Source: Gamsiella multidivaricata (taxonomy: Eukaryota > Mortierellomycota > Mortierellomycetes > Mortierellales > Mortierellaceae). Taken from it: DNA of 64,000 nt. The notes under the pieces were generated by a model. The model searched no databases and was not told the DNA's origin. It saw nothing but the letters and a program-made list of their open reading frames with translations. Both the position numbers and the translations under genes were made by a program. The stretch covers positions 1 to 64,000 of the forward strand of contig NW_026251745.1 in the NCBI RefSeq assembly GCF_025024155.1, written 5' to 3'. Shown here piece after piece: positions 19,906 to 31,861 of this stretch; the stretch's first letter is position 1; each line of letters starts with the position of its first letter.

Positions 19906-22900
19906 AGAGGATGGGATGGGATAATGCGCGGGTTGTGCTTAGGGTTGGGCTGGACACAGGATTGGTGAAAATGCTAGGATGGATGAGAGCAAGGACGCGA
20001 AGAATAGACGCGTTAAAACACGTTCTGCCCTTTTGGTTTGACGCTTTCTTGTGCACCTCCTTCAGAAGGCCCCAACAGCATTCAACACTCCTACTACTCG
20101 TTTAAAATAGACCACATGCATAGGGTAAAGTAAGGGAGTTGATTTATACCCTCTGTTGCTTTGTCTCGAATAAAACTTGATCTCAAACGGAACAGGGGTA
20201 AGTTGGAGAATTGTAATAGCGAAAGACGGCTATGTTATATATGCTGAGATTGCCTGGTGACTGAGGGGAACTTTTGAAGGAAAAGAACAGTTCCAAGGAT
20301 GGGAAGGGTGTTATTGTAAACAGTTACGGGAAGACTGAAGTGGTTCTGTAATGGGTTTCGGACGAAAGTGGGTTACAAAGTCGGACAAAAAAAAAAGAAA
20401 GAAAGGAGAGCAAGGGAGACAGCGACAGCCCACAAGCGATGGCAATGCCCGTCAATCAAGCCAATGAAAAATAGGGCTGCGTTCAAAAAATGCAGTATAA
20501 GCGAGGAGTCGGAATCACGAGGAATTATCCCGGACTCCAGAATCCCGTATCCAGAACCGTTATTCAACGTCTACGAACAGAGCTGCAAGGAGACAGCACT
20601 AAAATTCGAAGAGCAGAAGAATAAGGAGGAAGCGAAAAGGAGGGTACCGAACATTCGTCGTCAGCGACCCTTTCGCCTCCTTGATCCAAGTGTTCGATAT
20701 GTAGGAAGAAGGCGCGGTCATGAACCTGTTACTTCAGGCTCGCCGCACTGTTTTATTCCAACTGCTACTTCAGATTCGCCACATTGTCTTATCCCAACTG
20801 CGGGGGAAAACAAAGGATAGGATATACATGACAAGGAGACCAGCAAAACTTTTTTCCCAATGATTTCAGGAGGTGGCAAGGAGCTCCGAGAAGGGCGACA
20901 AAACTAAACCAAACATTTTTTTTTTATCTATTGATTGCCAAGGCAAAAGGAAATCAATATGCCAAAGGTGACGAGATAGGCTAGCCCCATATCCAAGGAA
21001 GGCTAAGATCAGAGAACCAAGACCTGAAAAGAAAAGAGATTGACAACGAAGGATTTTTGGGTGTTCAAAGTAGATAGACACGACAATGATGAGCGTGCGA
21101 AGTGTGGGAAGGAAAGGGGGAAACGAGGGGTGAAATGTTGGGATGAGAATGATGTTTACCTCGTCTTTTTACTGATGTGAAGCCTAACGCACGAAAACAA
21201 CAGAATGAAAATGCGCCGTGAACTTGAAGTAATCTCGCTGCTTGGTACCTATGAAGTGTGGGAAGAGGAGAATGGATCAGAAAGGGGATCAAACCTTGAG
21301 GATAGGAAATTGGCTTTTCAGGTAGAATGCGTGGAGGGCCTTCTTTTTTTCTTTCTTTCACCGCTCAATCCTGAGAAAGAAAAAAAATGGGGCTGGGAAC
21401 AAACACCACCGAAGTTGGAAATGAAGGAGGTGGAAGAGCAAAGGAGCGTATGAGTACCGATGAGGGAGATCAAGTGCAGACGCGAGGCAAGGCTATGTAA
21501 CAAAGTGTTAAAGGGATGGAAAGGAGAGACGATGGGAGGGAGGGTTGTCGAGGGTACGCTTACTGCTGGCTGGAGATAAGACCGAACAAAGAGGGAGATA
21601 GAGGCAGAGAATGCTGACAACGGTGAAGAACAATTGGGGAAAAGAAAGAGAAGATGGAGGAACAGGAGCATGAGGAGGAGCAACAGGAGGAGGAGCAACA
21701 GGAGGAGGAGCGACAGGAGGGGGAGACGGAGAAGGAGAGGGAAGGGGAGGGAAAGATGCGTCAAAGAGACGATGTGAAGACGAGGAAATCTCAGGAGACA
21801 GCGCGATATTGTCGAAGGGAAGAAAGGGAAACCATTCGAGCTCAGGGTACCCGTTTTTCATAGATCAAAGAGCGCCCAATTGATTCCAGCGCTAGAACTG
21901 TCGACTCTACAGTAATCCTAACCGACCTTAACGTACAGATGTCTGGCACGCAACGGCTAACGGTGACACTAAATTAAATTGGAGACAGTACCTTCGTCGA
22001 GCAGACGGGCATGAAAATAGGAAGAAAGAAGGGCTAGATAGGATACCAAAGCGTGTTCTAGGGGAAATGGAGCTTTGCGTTGCTCGCGGGATGATGGACG
22101 ATGTAGATCGAGTCCTTGTCGCGTTGTGAGGATGCAACACCAAATACGATAGGTTCGTGTTCAACTTTCGAACAAATCAAGTCGCACAGAGACGTTTAGG
22201 GTTCGCAGCGAAGGTCCGAGGATGATCAAAAATATGAATGTGCTGTCTGTGTGCGAGCGATGGAAAAAGAGGGGTGCAGAGGAAAATGACAAGGAAAGGA
22301 GAACAAAGAGATGAAATAGGGCAAAGGTACCGAAATGAAACGGTGAGCGACAAGCCCGCGAGCCAGCGAGCCAACGATTGTATCATGGTGCGAGGAGGCA
22401 GCAATGGAACGCATCCAACAACAAGGTCATTCAGAGTGAAGCAATGGGTGCTAAACACTCTGATGTTTACGGTGGGGATGTGGTTGGGTTGGGGAACGAT
22501 AAACGACTTTTTTTTCCCCTCATCCAAACAAACGCGCGTAAGGATCGCTGCGTCGTCCTGGATGGATGTGTGACAGACTCTATCTGTCCATTTGCACCGA
22601 GACAAACAGGAAGGGGAAGTTGCATGGATGGGGGTAGTGAGTAAGCAGCAAACAGGGGTTGGAGTAGGACAGAACTACAGAAATGTCGCGCAATTCCAGA
22701 TAACAGGGCCCTGAGCAACTTGCGCCATCGAGAAGAACGACAATACCCCATCATGTCAAAGACAGTATACTTCTGGAGACAATTCTAGGTAAGGAGATAC
22801 CGTGCAGGTGTGCGATGTGGTATCCCTTGCCTACTGCATACGATGATGGCGGTAACGATCGATCTATATTCATATCCTTACTTGTGGACAAGAAAAAAAA

Positions 22901-24041
22901 CACCGGCAACAGGAATAATAGAGTTTTTAGAAAGGGGTAGAGCTACAGATCAGGAGATGGTGGGCCCGAGGACTCCAACGAGGGATGATGTTTGATGGCT
23001 AGTTCGTAGATGTGTGAATTCGTGCATACGTATCTGTCCAAATAGGGTATCTATGGCGTATGCAGGGAGGTCAGGCAGCAATGAACAAGGGGCACGGCCT
23101 TAAAAATAGTCCGTATGTGCCCCGGCTGGTATATTCTTTACAGTAAGGAGAAGGATAGACGCTGGTAGAGCAGGGTGAGCGGGGGAAGGGGACGGGGGAG
23201 GGTTTCAACTGCAGATGGATCAGGGTCAGGGCGCACAAACACAATACAGATGGAAATCTCATAGAATATCACGGATCCCTTGAAAACAACATTCGTCGAT
23301 TTAAAAAAGGGGAAGGGTGCAGGATGAGCGGATGTGTGATTCCTCCAATACAGATATTGACCTACACATATAGCCATCTCTGCCATCTAACCGTCCGTAC
23401 TATCCAGAAGACCCGAGTGGATTCCATGTCAAAGCAGCGCAAACAACGCACCTGTATCTGCACTGTGGCTCAAATTGCTGCTGTCTCTCACATAAGAACT
23501 AGAGCGATTGAATGCACACAAATCATTCGGGGTGCTCAGCACAATGGATATGCACCTCCATGCATTTCTGCGCACTGTCCTCTCGTAGAAACAACCACCC
23601 GCGCTTTTCAGTCCTGGTTTCTCCTCCCATCTCCGCCTACTAACAAACGAAAAGATATATTGGATCATCTTGAGACACCCTCGGGGCGTTAACCAGAAGA
23701 CAAAGAACATTGTCGCGTTGATCCTGGTGTAGCGTCTAGATTATTGCTGGGACGATGATCTACACCACTAAGATGAGCTCTGTTTATTTTTCTGTTTGTA
23801 TCTGTAAGTGATTCATGAAATATGCTGAAGTAAATGATGTGCTTGGATGAATGTGCGGATGAATATCGGTAAACATGAGTAAGGTAAGCTATACAAATAA
23901 AAGGAAGAAGCAAAATATATACAGTCGCGTTTTTCACGGAAGAAAACATAAAAAAGACGGGAATGATAGATGGATCGGGCACTGGGTATGTATGGAAGAG
24001 CAGGGGAGGAAGGAGAAAGAGGGGTCATAACTTGAATGCGT
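19906..24041. other. 4.1-kb gene-free stretch upstream of C2H2 copy A
   Basis: Promoter and probable long 5' leader of C2H2 copy A, then the 3' flank of the pseudokinase gene. It contains a 36-bp unit repeated twice in tandem (20731-20766 and 20767-20802), GA/CT-rich low-complexity tracts (21640-21760) and many chance ORFs without domains. Confidence 0.5.
20731..20802. repeat. Tandem duplication of a 36-bp unit
   Basis: Two adjacent 36-bp copies starting acttcag, with about six substitutions by eye. In one plus frame it reads as a repeated SGSPHCFIPTA / SDSPHCLIPTA peptide, but the surrounding frame has no coding character. Confidence 0.75.
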
Positions 24042-26510
24042 TTAGAAACCGGACTGGGCCATGAATGCCTTCAGCTTCTGCTGCTTGGCGACAGTGCTCT
24101 GGAGGATCTTCTTTGCCACCTCGACCTCAACAGGCAGCTTGGTAGGCAGCGGAGGCTCGGGTTCGGCCTTGTTCTTCTTGGACTTGCCGATGCTCAAGAG
24201 GCTAATGCTTTGCTTGCGTCCCTTTGAGCCGCTTGGATGCGAAGAGTGCGAGGATGCAGGAGAATCAGATACCGATAACCCCTGGTGCTCAAGGATGCGC
24301 TCCGCCATCTGGATTCGCTTGGCCTCGCCACGTTCGCCTGTCCATTCCATAAGGATAGACAGGCACAGGTCCTGTGCAGACTTTGAGGGGCGACTCTCGC
24401 TCAGAGGCGCTTCGACCTGGTTGAGTGCATAGGCCAGGCTGCGGGGATCCGAGCAGGCGATGTCTGTCAAGAGAAACAGTTTCAACAGATCGACGCGAAG
24501 GTATCTGGCAGCCATGCCAAGGGCATTGCCCTCGTGATGAGATTCCATGTTCAAATTGGCCCCTCCTCGCTCGCGCAGCAGCGTGTAGAGCTCAGACGCA
24601 GCAACCGACGGCCTGTTGCTCAAGTGTGGGTTCTTGAGGAACTTATGGAACGGGGTGACTCCGCGGTTGTCCTGATCGTTAACACTCAACTTGCATTCCT
24701 GCATCAAGAAGCTGCAGACCTCAAGGGCGTGTTTGTAGTTGGTGGCGTGCTCGAGCACAATGTGCAGTGCCGACTGATGAGTGATGGTCGTTACTTGCTG
24801 CATGTTGGCGCCATGGCGCTGCAGTACCTTCAAGATCGCCATGAGGCTCTCGGGCTGGTAAAAACACGCAACGTGGATCGGTGCCACCTCGGCCAGCATA
24901 GAGTACGGGGGCAACGAGATCAAAGCATTGGGATTGGCACCATTGGTAAGGATATACCACTCCGTGAGATCAACATTTCCCTCTTGGCATGCTTCCCAGA
25001 TAGTCTGAGGATTGCGACGCTTGGGGAGAACATCGTACTTGGGGATCGCGAGCGTCTCAACTGAGCTGGTAGAGGACTGGGTCGAAACACGCCTTGAGTC
25101 CTTGGCAGGGATGGAGGGACCTCCGTTGGAGGATGAACCCGTGGAGCTCCCACTGCTGATGGACATAGATCGTGCTGACGGTGCGAACGAAGAGACGGCA
25201 GACATTTTTCGTCTCTGAGAGATTGGCGGTACTGGAGGGGGCGCGCCATGGGTCTGTGGAGGATACTCGGGCTCTTTGGGCGATATGATTAGTTCGCGGG
25301 ATCGAAGGACAGGGCTTGGGAAATCTCTGTCATGGTCAATAGAGTAGGACCGTGAGGATTTGACGGACCGCGACGCGCTGGATCCGTGGGAATCGCGGGA
25401 AGATGCTTTGGCGGAATAGGCAGGCTTTTTAGGTTGCTCCTCTGCAAAGCATTCAAAAGCATTTAGTGGACCATGAAGTTAAAAGAAAGAAGGTGGAAAC
25501 AGAGAGATCATCAGTCAGTACCAAGTGCTTTGACCCGCCTCCATCCAAACCCCCCCTCCATAAGAAAAGTCGCAGGAAGAGAACATACCAAGGCTCAAGT
25601 CTTCGATTTGACGAACCAAAGAGCCCGAGGGCTGCTTCAGGAGGACACTCAATGTCTGGATGATCCAGTCAATCGAAGGGCGCTCCAAAGGGTTTTGATG
25701 CCAGCATCGGGTATAAAGATCCTCAAAAATGGGATCGGTGCCTTCTACAGGGCGCTCACGTCGGCCGGACACAATGTTCTGTGCGAGGCTCATCAACGAT
25801 CCGTCCTCCACGCTACAAGCTGCAATCAGATTGTCAAAGGGTGGACGGCCGCTGGCGATCTCCCAGAACACCATGCCAAGGGAGTAGATGTCGCATTCGA
25901 TGGAGTAGCGCGTTCCATTCTTGGTGAGGCGTTCTGGCGCAATGTATCCCATGCGTGCAGGGTGCTCCCGCGAGGAAATGACCTCTGCGTCGCGTGTGGA
26001 TCCAAAATCTGAAAGGACTGCTGAACCGTTGGTGTCAATGAGGATGCTGGCAGAGTGCAGATGGCGATGGCGGTAGCCCTTGTAGTGGAGATAACGCAGG
26101 CCCAGGGCGATGTCCAGTGCAAGATTGTACCTGTCAGACCAGGTTAAGTGTGCATGAAAATTGATAAGATAGGAGTGAAGGGTGCCGTGTTCGTTGTGTT
26201 GAACAACAAGGTATGGAATTGACGTCGATGGATCGACGGTGTATCCATAGAGGTGCTGGATCTGTGGGCAACTGTTGCCCAGCTTATACAGTAGACGGAC
26301 CTCTCGCTCGATGGTAGTTAAGTCGCCAAAGGGCTCCCTGATTTCGACATCATGCTCCCTCCATCGACCTGTATGGATGTTGCCGAAGCGGCCGGGGATG
26401 TAGGCGTCGTAGATGATGTGATCGATCTCCTGGAATGGAATATGGGGTGCAGATTGTTGGAGGATCTGCAAGACGTCCTGGCCGACAGGAGTGACAGGTA
26501 CGGTCATCAT
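24042..26510 (-). CDS. Predicted pseudokinase fused to ankyrin repeats
   Basis: 773 aa in two exons, 26510..25589 and 25441..24042. Residues about 25-295 are a TKL-like protein-kinase fold: glycine loop GRFGNIHTG (40-48), intact DFG (168-170), APE (191-193) and the F-helix Asp in IECDIYSLGMVFWE. Key catalytic positions are changed. The VAIK Lys is Arg (VEIR, 58), the HRD Asp is His (HRHLHSASIL, 148-157), and in that loop Lys and Asn are His and Ser. A Ser-rich linker follows, then about four ankyrin repeats (TIWEACQEGNVDLTEWYI; APIHVACF; SALHIVLEHA; VTPFHKFL) and a basic coiled tail. It probably acts as a scaffold or allosteric protein rather than an enzyme. A CTTAACAG acceptor just upstream of the ATG suggests an intron in the 5' leader. 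Confidence 0.87.
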
Positions 26511-29500
26511 ATGTGAGGCGATATTACGTCGTTTTACTGTTAAGAACAAAGAGGAGAGTACGTTAGGTGAGATTCCATAGATCGAAAATGCAACGAGGGG
26601 GGGAGGGGTGGAGGGAAGGGGGTGCTGCAGCCAAATGGATGAAGTACCCATTATTATCCAGCTCACAAGATGGGGGAACCTGGGTTGTGGCGCCCATTTC
26701 GGTCCCGCGAGCAAACCGACAATAATAAACTATGACTATGATTTGTCCCGACTGCCCAAGGCAGCCTACTCCACCCTGCCTCAGCCCTCTCAGAGAATAT
26801 TTTTGCTCACTTTTTTTGGAGAGGAAAGAGAATCTCTCTACTCTCACTCAAGTGCTGTTTTGCCCACGCCCGTTTGTGATTAAAATTCAGTGCTGGGTGC
26901 CTCTGAGACGTGGTTGGCTGAACGCTATCGATTGTTTGTTGCACAACATACATATGAAAACGAAGTGTTTTATCCAGGGCTATCGTACAAGCATATCATA
27001 GGTCGGATGCGTTGAGATGGTCATGAAGCACAATAAATAAAAAAATGAAAAGGTGGGATAGTGGATTGCCTGACAAGATTTACTGATTGTACTGCAGATT
27101 AAGAATCGGCGCGAAAAGAGGATGATGGATGCCGATGATCGATAATGGTTGGAGATAGTCGCAGGAATTTTGACCTGCGCTATTCAGGCACAGGCTAGTA
27201 TGATTGGGGAAGTTCTATTTTGTTGTGTGATCATTGGGGGCGTCCACTCACAGGAAAGGTCCGGTTGCTGGTCAGTAGAATTCAGGCACGGATTCCGGAA
27301 CTGTGTGGTATGACAAAAACGCGGAGGAGAAAACTAGGGTGGAATTGTGGAGGAATGTTCGTTTCAAGAGAGAGCGGTAGACTATATATTGATGCCACCC
27401 TGATTGATGGCTCCAGTCGGGTGCTGGAGCAGGTCTGCAATTACTTACGGCTTGATTATGGAATTCTCTTCGTTCGCTCTCTTTTGACAGGATTCTGTCG
27501 TCAAGCGTTAAGGAGAGTGGTGATATGGAGAGAGGGAGAGTGTGCGTGTGTGCAGAGGGGTATCTGGATGGAGGTGAGAATGCGAGAGTTGATGATGATA
27601 AAGCGCACAGTTCCGTGGAGGAGGGGATATTCATAAAACGGCGAGAGGATGAGGGAAAGGGTGCGGAGAAAGAAAGAGAAAGAAGAGGGAAAAGAGAAAT
27701 GAAAAGAGAGAAAAAAAAAAGGTTTATCGAGCCATGAACCCGATGTAGTTTTAAATAAAGGCCTCTCAGTGCTTTGGCGCCTGGGCTTGAAGGGAAGTGG
27801 GGTTAGGTGGTCAGGGTACTCTTTCTCCACTTCGCTATCGAACAATATATGAATGAACGCGAACAATTGAATACCTTTGAATAGATTCGCACTTGCCCGT
27901 GGGCTACATGTACTTTCCACGCCATTTGACATCTGAAGAGGCATACTTCACTCATACAATTAAGAGATACACACTCGATTGAGCAGAGAGCCCAAAAGCA
28001 GGACGATGGAATGGGTTCATTTCCATATCGCAGCATATCACCGCAATAGATTAACAATAATGGATGTACTGTATATTCATATATTTTACTTAAAGATGAC
28101 ATGCACACTTCCATTTACTCTTCTTTCAATTCATTCCCCTTTGCAAACCATTACATTAACGACAACCACACAGTCGTAGGCGTCCCTCGGCGGAAAAAGT
28201 AAATTGTCGTCAGTCAGTTAGTCATCGGGGCCTGCCTGCATCCTCAATATTCGACGCGTAGTTTTATTTTGTTTATATCCGGTGGACAAAAAACCACTGG
28301 TGCTGATCGCTGTGGTCAGCATATGGAAGCTGAAAAGGGTACGACCTGTCGTCTCCTTTTGTCTCCACAGACGCACGAACTCACGCACATACATTTGCCA
28401 ACATTGGAAATAGGGGGGATTGTGCGGCCCCATCATGAGAACTGCTGAAGTAAACGCCTACAAAGCACTGTATTATTTGTTTGTGGTCGTAGTGCTTACA
28501 AACGCAATAAACCATCATTAAACCATGTACTTTATGAACTGCTACCCCAATTCAGAATGTCAGTATTAAAAACAATAACAACAACATCGGCAACAACAAC
28601 TGCAGCAGAACTGGTGGTATATATTCTATTCACAGAAGTCTGTCAAGCCCTGCCCAGTCCAATCTACCAGGTTGCTACGACAAACAAACGACAGAGAGCA
28701 TTGTCTGATTGTGATTCTGGGCCCTGAAGGGATAAATTTATTTCAAGCGCAGATGGAGCTTGATACAACAGACTCAACAGAGTTGTATGAAAACGACTGC
28801 AAACCAAACTGAGTCACTCCGACACCGTCCTCTCTTCCGTATCTCTCATTGGAAAGCTTGGAATGGACGCCGCAGCCAGTTACAAGTTACACTCCATCTT
28901 TTCCTACTGACAATCTCAGTCAACAAGGTGGCCCCTACTGAAACTAGATCTACTCGCTGTCACTAGTCTACCCATCATCCAAAATTAATTGTACTATTAC
29001 AGTTCTGCGAGTATCGTACTCGATGCAAAGTGGCAGGGGCCAAACGGTCTAATCCCAACAAAAGTACAAAGGGACCAAATCGCAACAATTGGTTCCTGTA
29101 CATACGTGCTCCATTTTTAATTTAAGGCCATGAGCACGGGTCGGACTCTGCATTTGTGCTGATGCGAAAGTACGGACACTTGTTTCTTTGGACAAGAATC
29201 GGATTTTATCCTTTATTATGACTCGACCATGGGCCCCTGCTCTAGGTTTGAGGTACCAGGGTTAGCATCAGGATACTTTCATCATGACGGACTTTGCCCC
29301 GTATCTAGCCGGCCATGATAAGACGAGGGAGCATAGTGCATGAGCCTCAACCATATCAACCTAATGTGAAGACAGTAAGGTTCTATCGGTTCTATCGAGA
29401 GTCTTGTTCGTGTTAACACTAGCCTTTATTCAGTGGAAACGGCTCCATCTTCTAGCAGAGCCCTGAAAAAGGTGAGGAACAGTGGGCGCGCGCTATCGAT

Positions 29501-31861
29501 TCTGTATAGCGAAATGAGATTAGAATGTTGAACTTCACAGGATGTGCATTAAAGGCCTTTGATCGACGGGAGAACGCCAGTTAAGAAAGATAGCGCGTAT
29601 GAATGGATTCGTGCTTGCTCGTCCGTAAATAAAGCAATGTCGTGTTTGCAGGGTTTCAATCGTATCAGAGTCCTAATTTGCAATAATACTCGACCTTCTG
29701 AACATTTCCTTGACAATCAAAGCCGTTTTGACAGGTCGTTAACCATCTAATGATCGAAGGACGGAAATACAAGATGATCTTTATTCATAGTTCATTCCTT
29801 TGATTGAGGAATACCTTTGGATCGAGAGCACCAAAAACGTGAGAACAAGGGATATCCAGTGAAGAACGGATCCTGCTCGCTTCATTGGCGAAATGAGGAC
29901 CCTTTCAAATTGGTACCTCTGTTGTGATTGGCTGGCAAGGATATAGAGGCAGAGGCGCCGCCCGCCAATAGAGCCGCAATTTCTGTCAAACATATGGGTG
30001 CAACAACTTTCATTGAAGTGCAAGTACCCATCCATGTCCGTGAAAAGAACGTTTAACATCATGGGAAAGAACTCTAAATCACTCTCGAAGCAAGAAAAAC
30101 AAGAACCCTTCCTCTATCTATCCACTCGCTTTGGTCCTCTCCGCATTAACGTCTGTGCAATCGCCCTCGCCCTGGGACTGATAAGAAGAGCCACGAACTT
30201 TTTTTTTGCGTTCGTCTTTGGACAAACAGGTTACTGAGAAAAGCACGTCATCCCTCTGGGCCCAGCTGCAGTATATATGTAATTCCTTTGCCTCGCGAAC
30301 TTCTCCTCTTGGCACATGTGTGAATGCTACATCTAACACGATTTTTCATCCGTTCGCCGCACAAGAGCAGTACGACTTTGCAATGTACGTTACACGCTCG
30401 AGCCACTGAACATGTGCATTATTCTCCCAAATGGAAGACGCAGGGTGATGAGGCCCCGCGTTCCCATGTCTGTTCCATGGCCCCACTCACATGTTTCTGT
30501 AGTGCGCTAACTTGGCGGCAGCACAACCCCTTCTTCGCTCACACTGGACACAGACGAGTCCTAAAAAAAAACCAAGGCGTAAAGAAGAAAAAGCAACGCG
30601 CTCAGAAATCAAAATGGAGCAAACGAGCGTCTACACATCCATAACACAAACACGAAAGAAAAAGAACTAACCATAAACTTGTCCTTCCTCCGCCTTCGGG
30701 TGCCAGACAACCAATATATTAAAAAGCTAACCCTGGACTAAAAAAAAAAAAACATTCCGGATCAATGGTTCCTTTGATAGGTCCAATTGCTATTCTATTT
30801 GTCGTACCAGGAACGAGAGTGCAAGCAGAAGGCGGGCGAATAAACAGACGCGTTTAGTTCTCCCAAGTCCTAGTCTAATCACGATCACTAAGCATAAAGT
30901 GTAAAAGGTGCTTGTTCCATGGTTGAGCAAATAAGCCCTTCCACACACACACGCTCTCTAGCCCATGTCCATAGTTCGGACCATCAGCGCTACACCATCC
31001 GTAGATGCATTGAGTTTGTCCATATGCCGCACCGATGCATGCATGTTGCACATGAAAACAAGACACATATTAAAGCGATTGGCAAACAAAGGACCAACTA
31101 ACTAATCATTCCGCATCCATGCTGGATGTATCCTCAAATTGTTGGGGGGCTCAACTCGGCTGTCCCCCCTCCACACACACACACACACGCACACTTCACG
31201 TCGTTATGTGCGTGCGTGTGTGTGTGTGTGTGTGCGTATGTGTGTATATGTATGGCATATGGCCCCCTTCTCTTTCATGTGCAGTGTTGTGGTTGCAAAA
31301 CAGCCGTAAGAGAGCCTTTCATGTGGAGAAGAAACAAAAAATGAAAGAGCATAATACGCTTTTAATAATTCATCTGCTCGATTCTCAATCCTCTTTTCCT
31401 CCACATGTAGACTCCACTTCATTTTCTCCGCCCCTCCCCACCCCCCGACTCCGCACCCTCCGCCTTCCTTTTCTTTCTTAAATAGTCTACACCTAACACA
31501 CACAGGGATAGAAGAAATATGTGAACGCAACATATTTTATTTGTTTGTCTCTTAAGAGTGCAGTCAAATGGACGACATAATCAGGTTCCATGCTCAGAAA
31601 GATATTCTCTTGTCACTCCACAAAAAAAAAAAGCCCAATTGGAAGCGTTAGCGACGCCGACAGACCTCTTAAGCTAGACTGCATGCATATGCACGAAAAG
31701 GCTCCTGATATAAAGAACAATGCCTGTCAGCAGAAACATCGCGCTCTCTTTTCTCGGCCATGCAGCAGCAGTCTACAGTCAGTCAAAGGGGGAGGGGGTC
31801 ACATTACTTTATTATGAATGGTTTACATGTACAGTGTTAGATGAGGTAGTAGGGGTATTAT
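26511..31861. other. 5.3-kb gene-free stretch
   Basis: Lies between the pseudokinase start and the 3' end of the seven-helix gene, both on the minus strand. It is AT-richer than the genes, with no ORF showing a domain, biased codons or a splice pattern. It has a CA/GT microsatellite pair at 31174-31252 and A-runs near 30735. It could hold a long leader, non-coding RNA or decayed repeats; I see no positive evidence for any of them. Confidence 0.5.
31174..31252. repeat. CA repeat followed by GT repeat (self-complementary)
   Basis: An acacac tract at about 31174-31192 is followed within 20 bp by a gtgtgt tract at about 31206-31245, so the two can pair as a hairpin. Confidence 0.8.

Noticed and set aside
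20368..20820. 150-aa plus-strand frame with a small internal repeat
   Set aside because: The repeat is a DNA tandem duplication; the frame starts in an A-rich tract and has no coding character.
21318..21863. Leu/Pro-rich and Glu-rich frames on both strands
   Set aside because: Mirror readings of one GA/CT-rich low-complexity tract.
31119..31481. 120-aa frame with THTHTR and CVCVCV runs
   Set aside because: Reads through the CA/GT microsatellites only.
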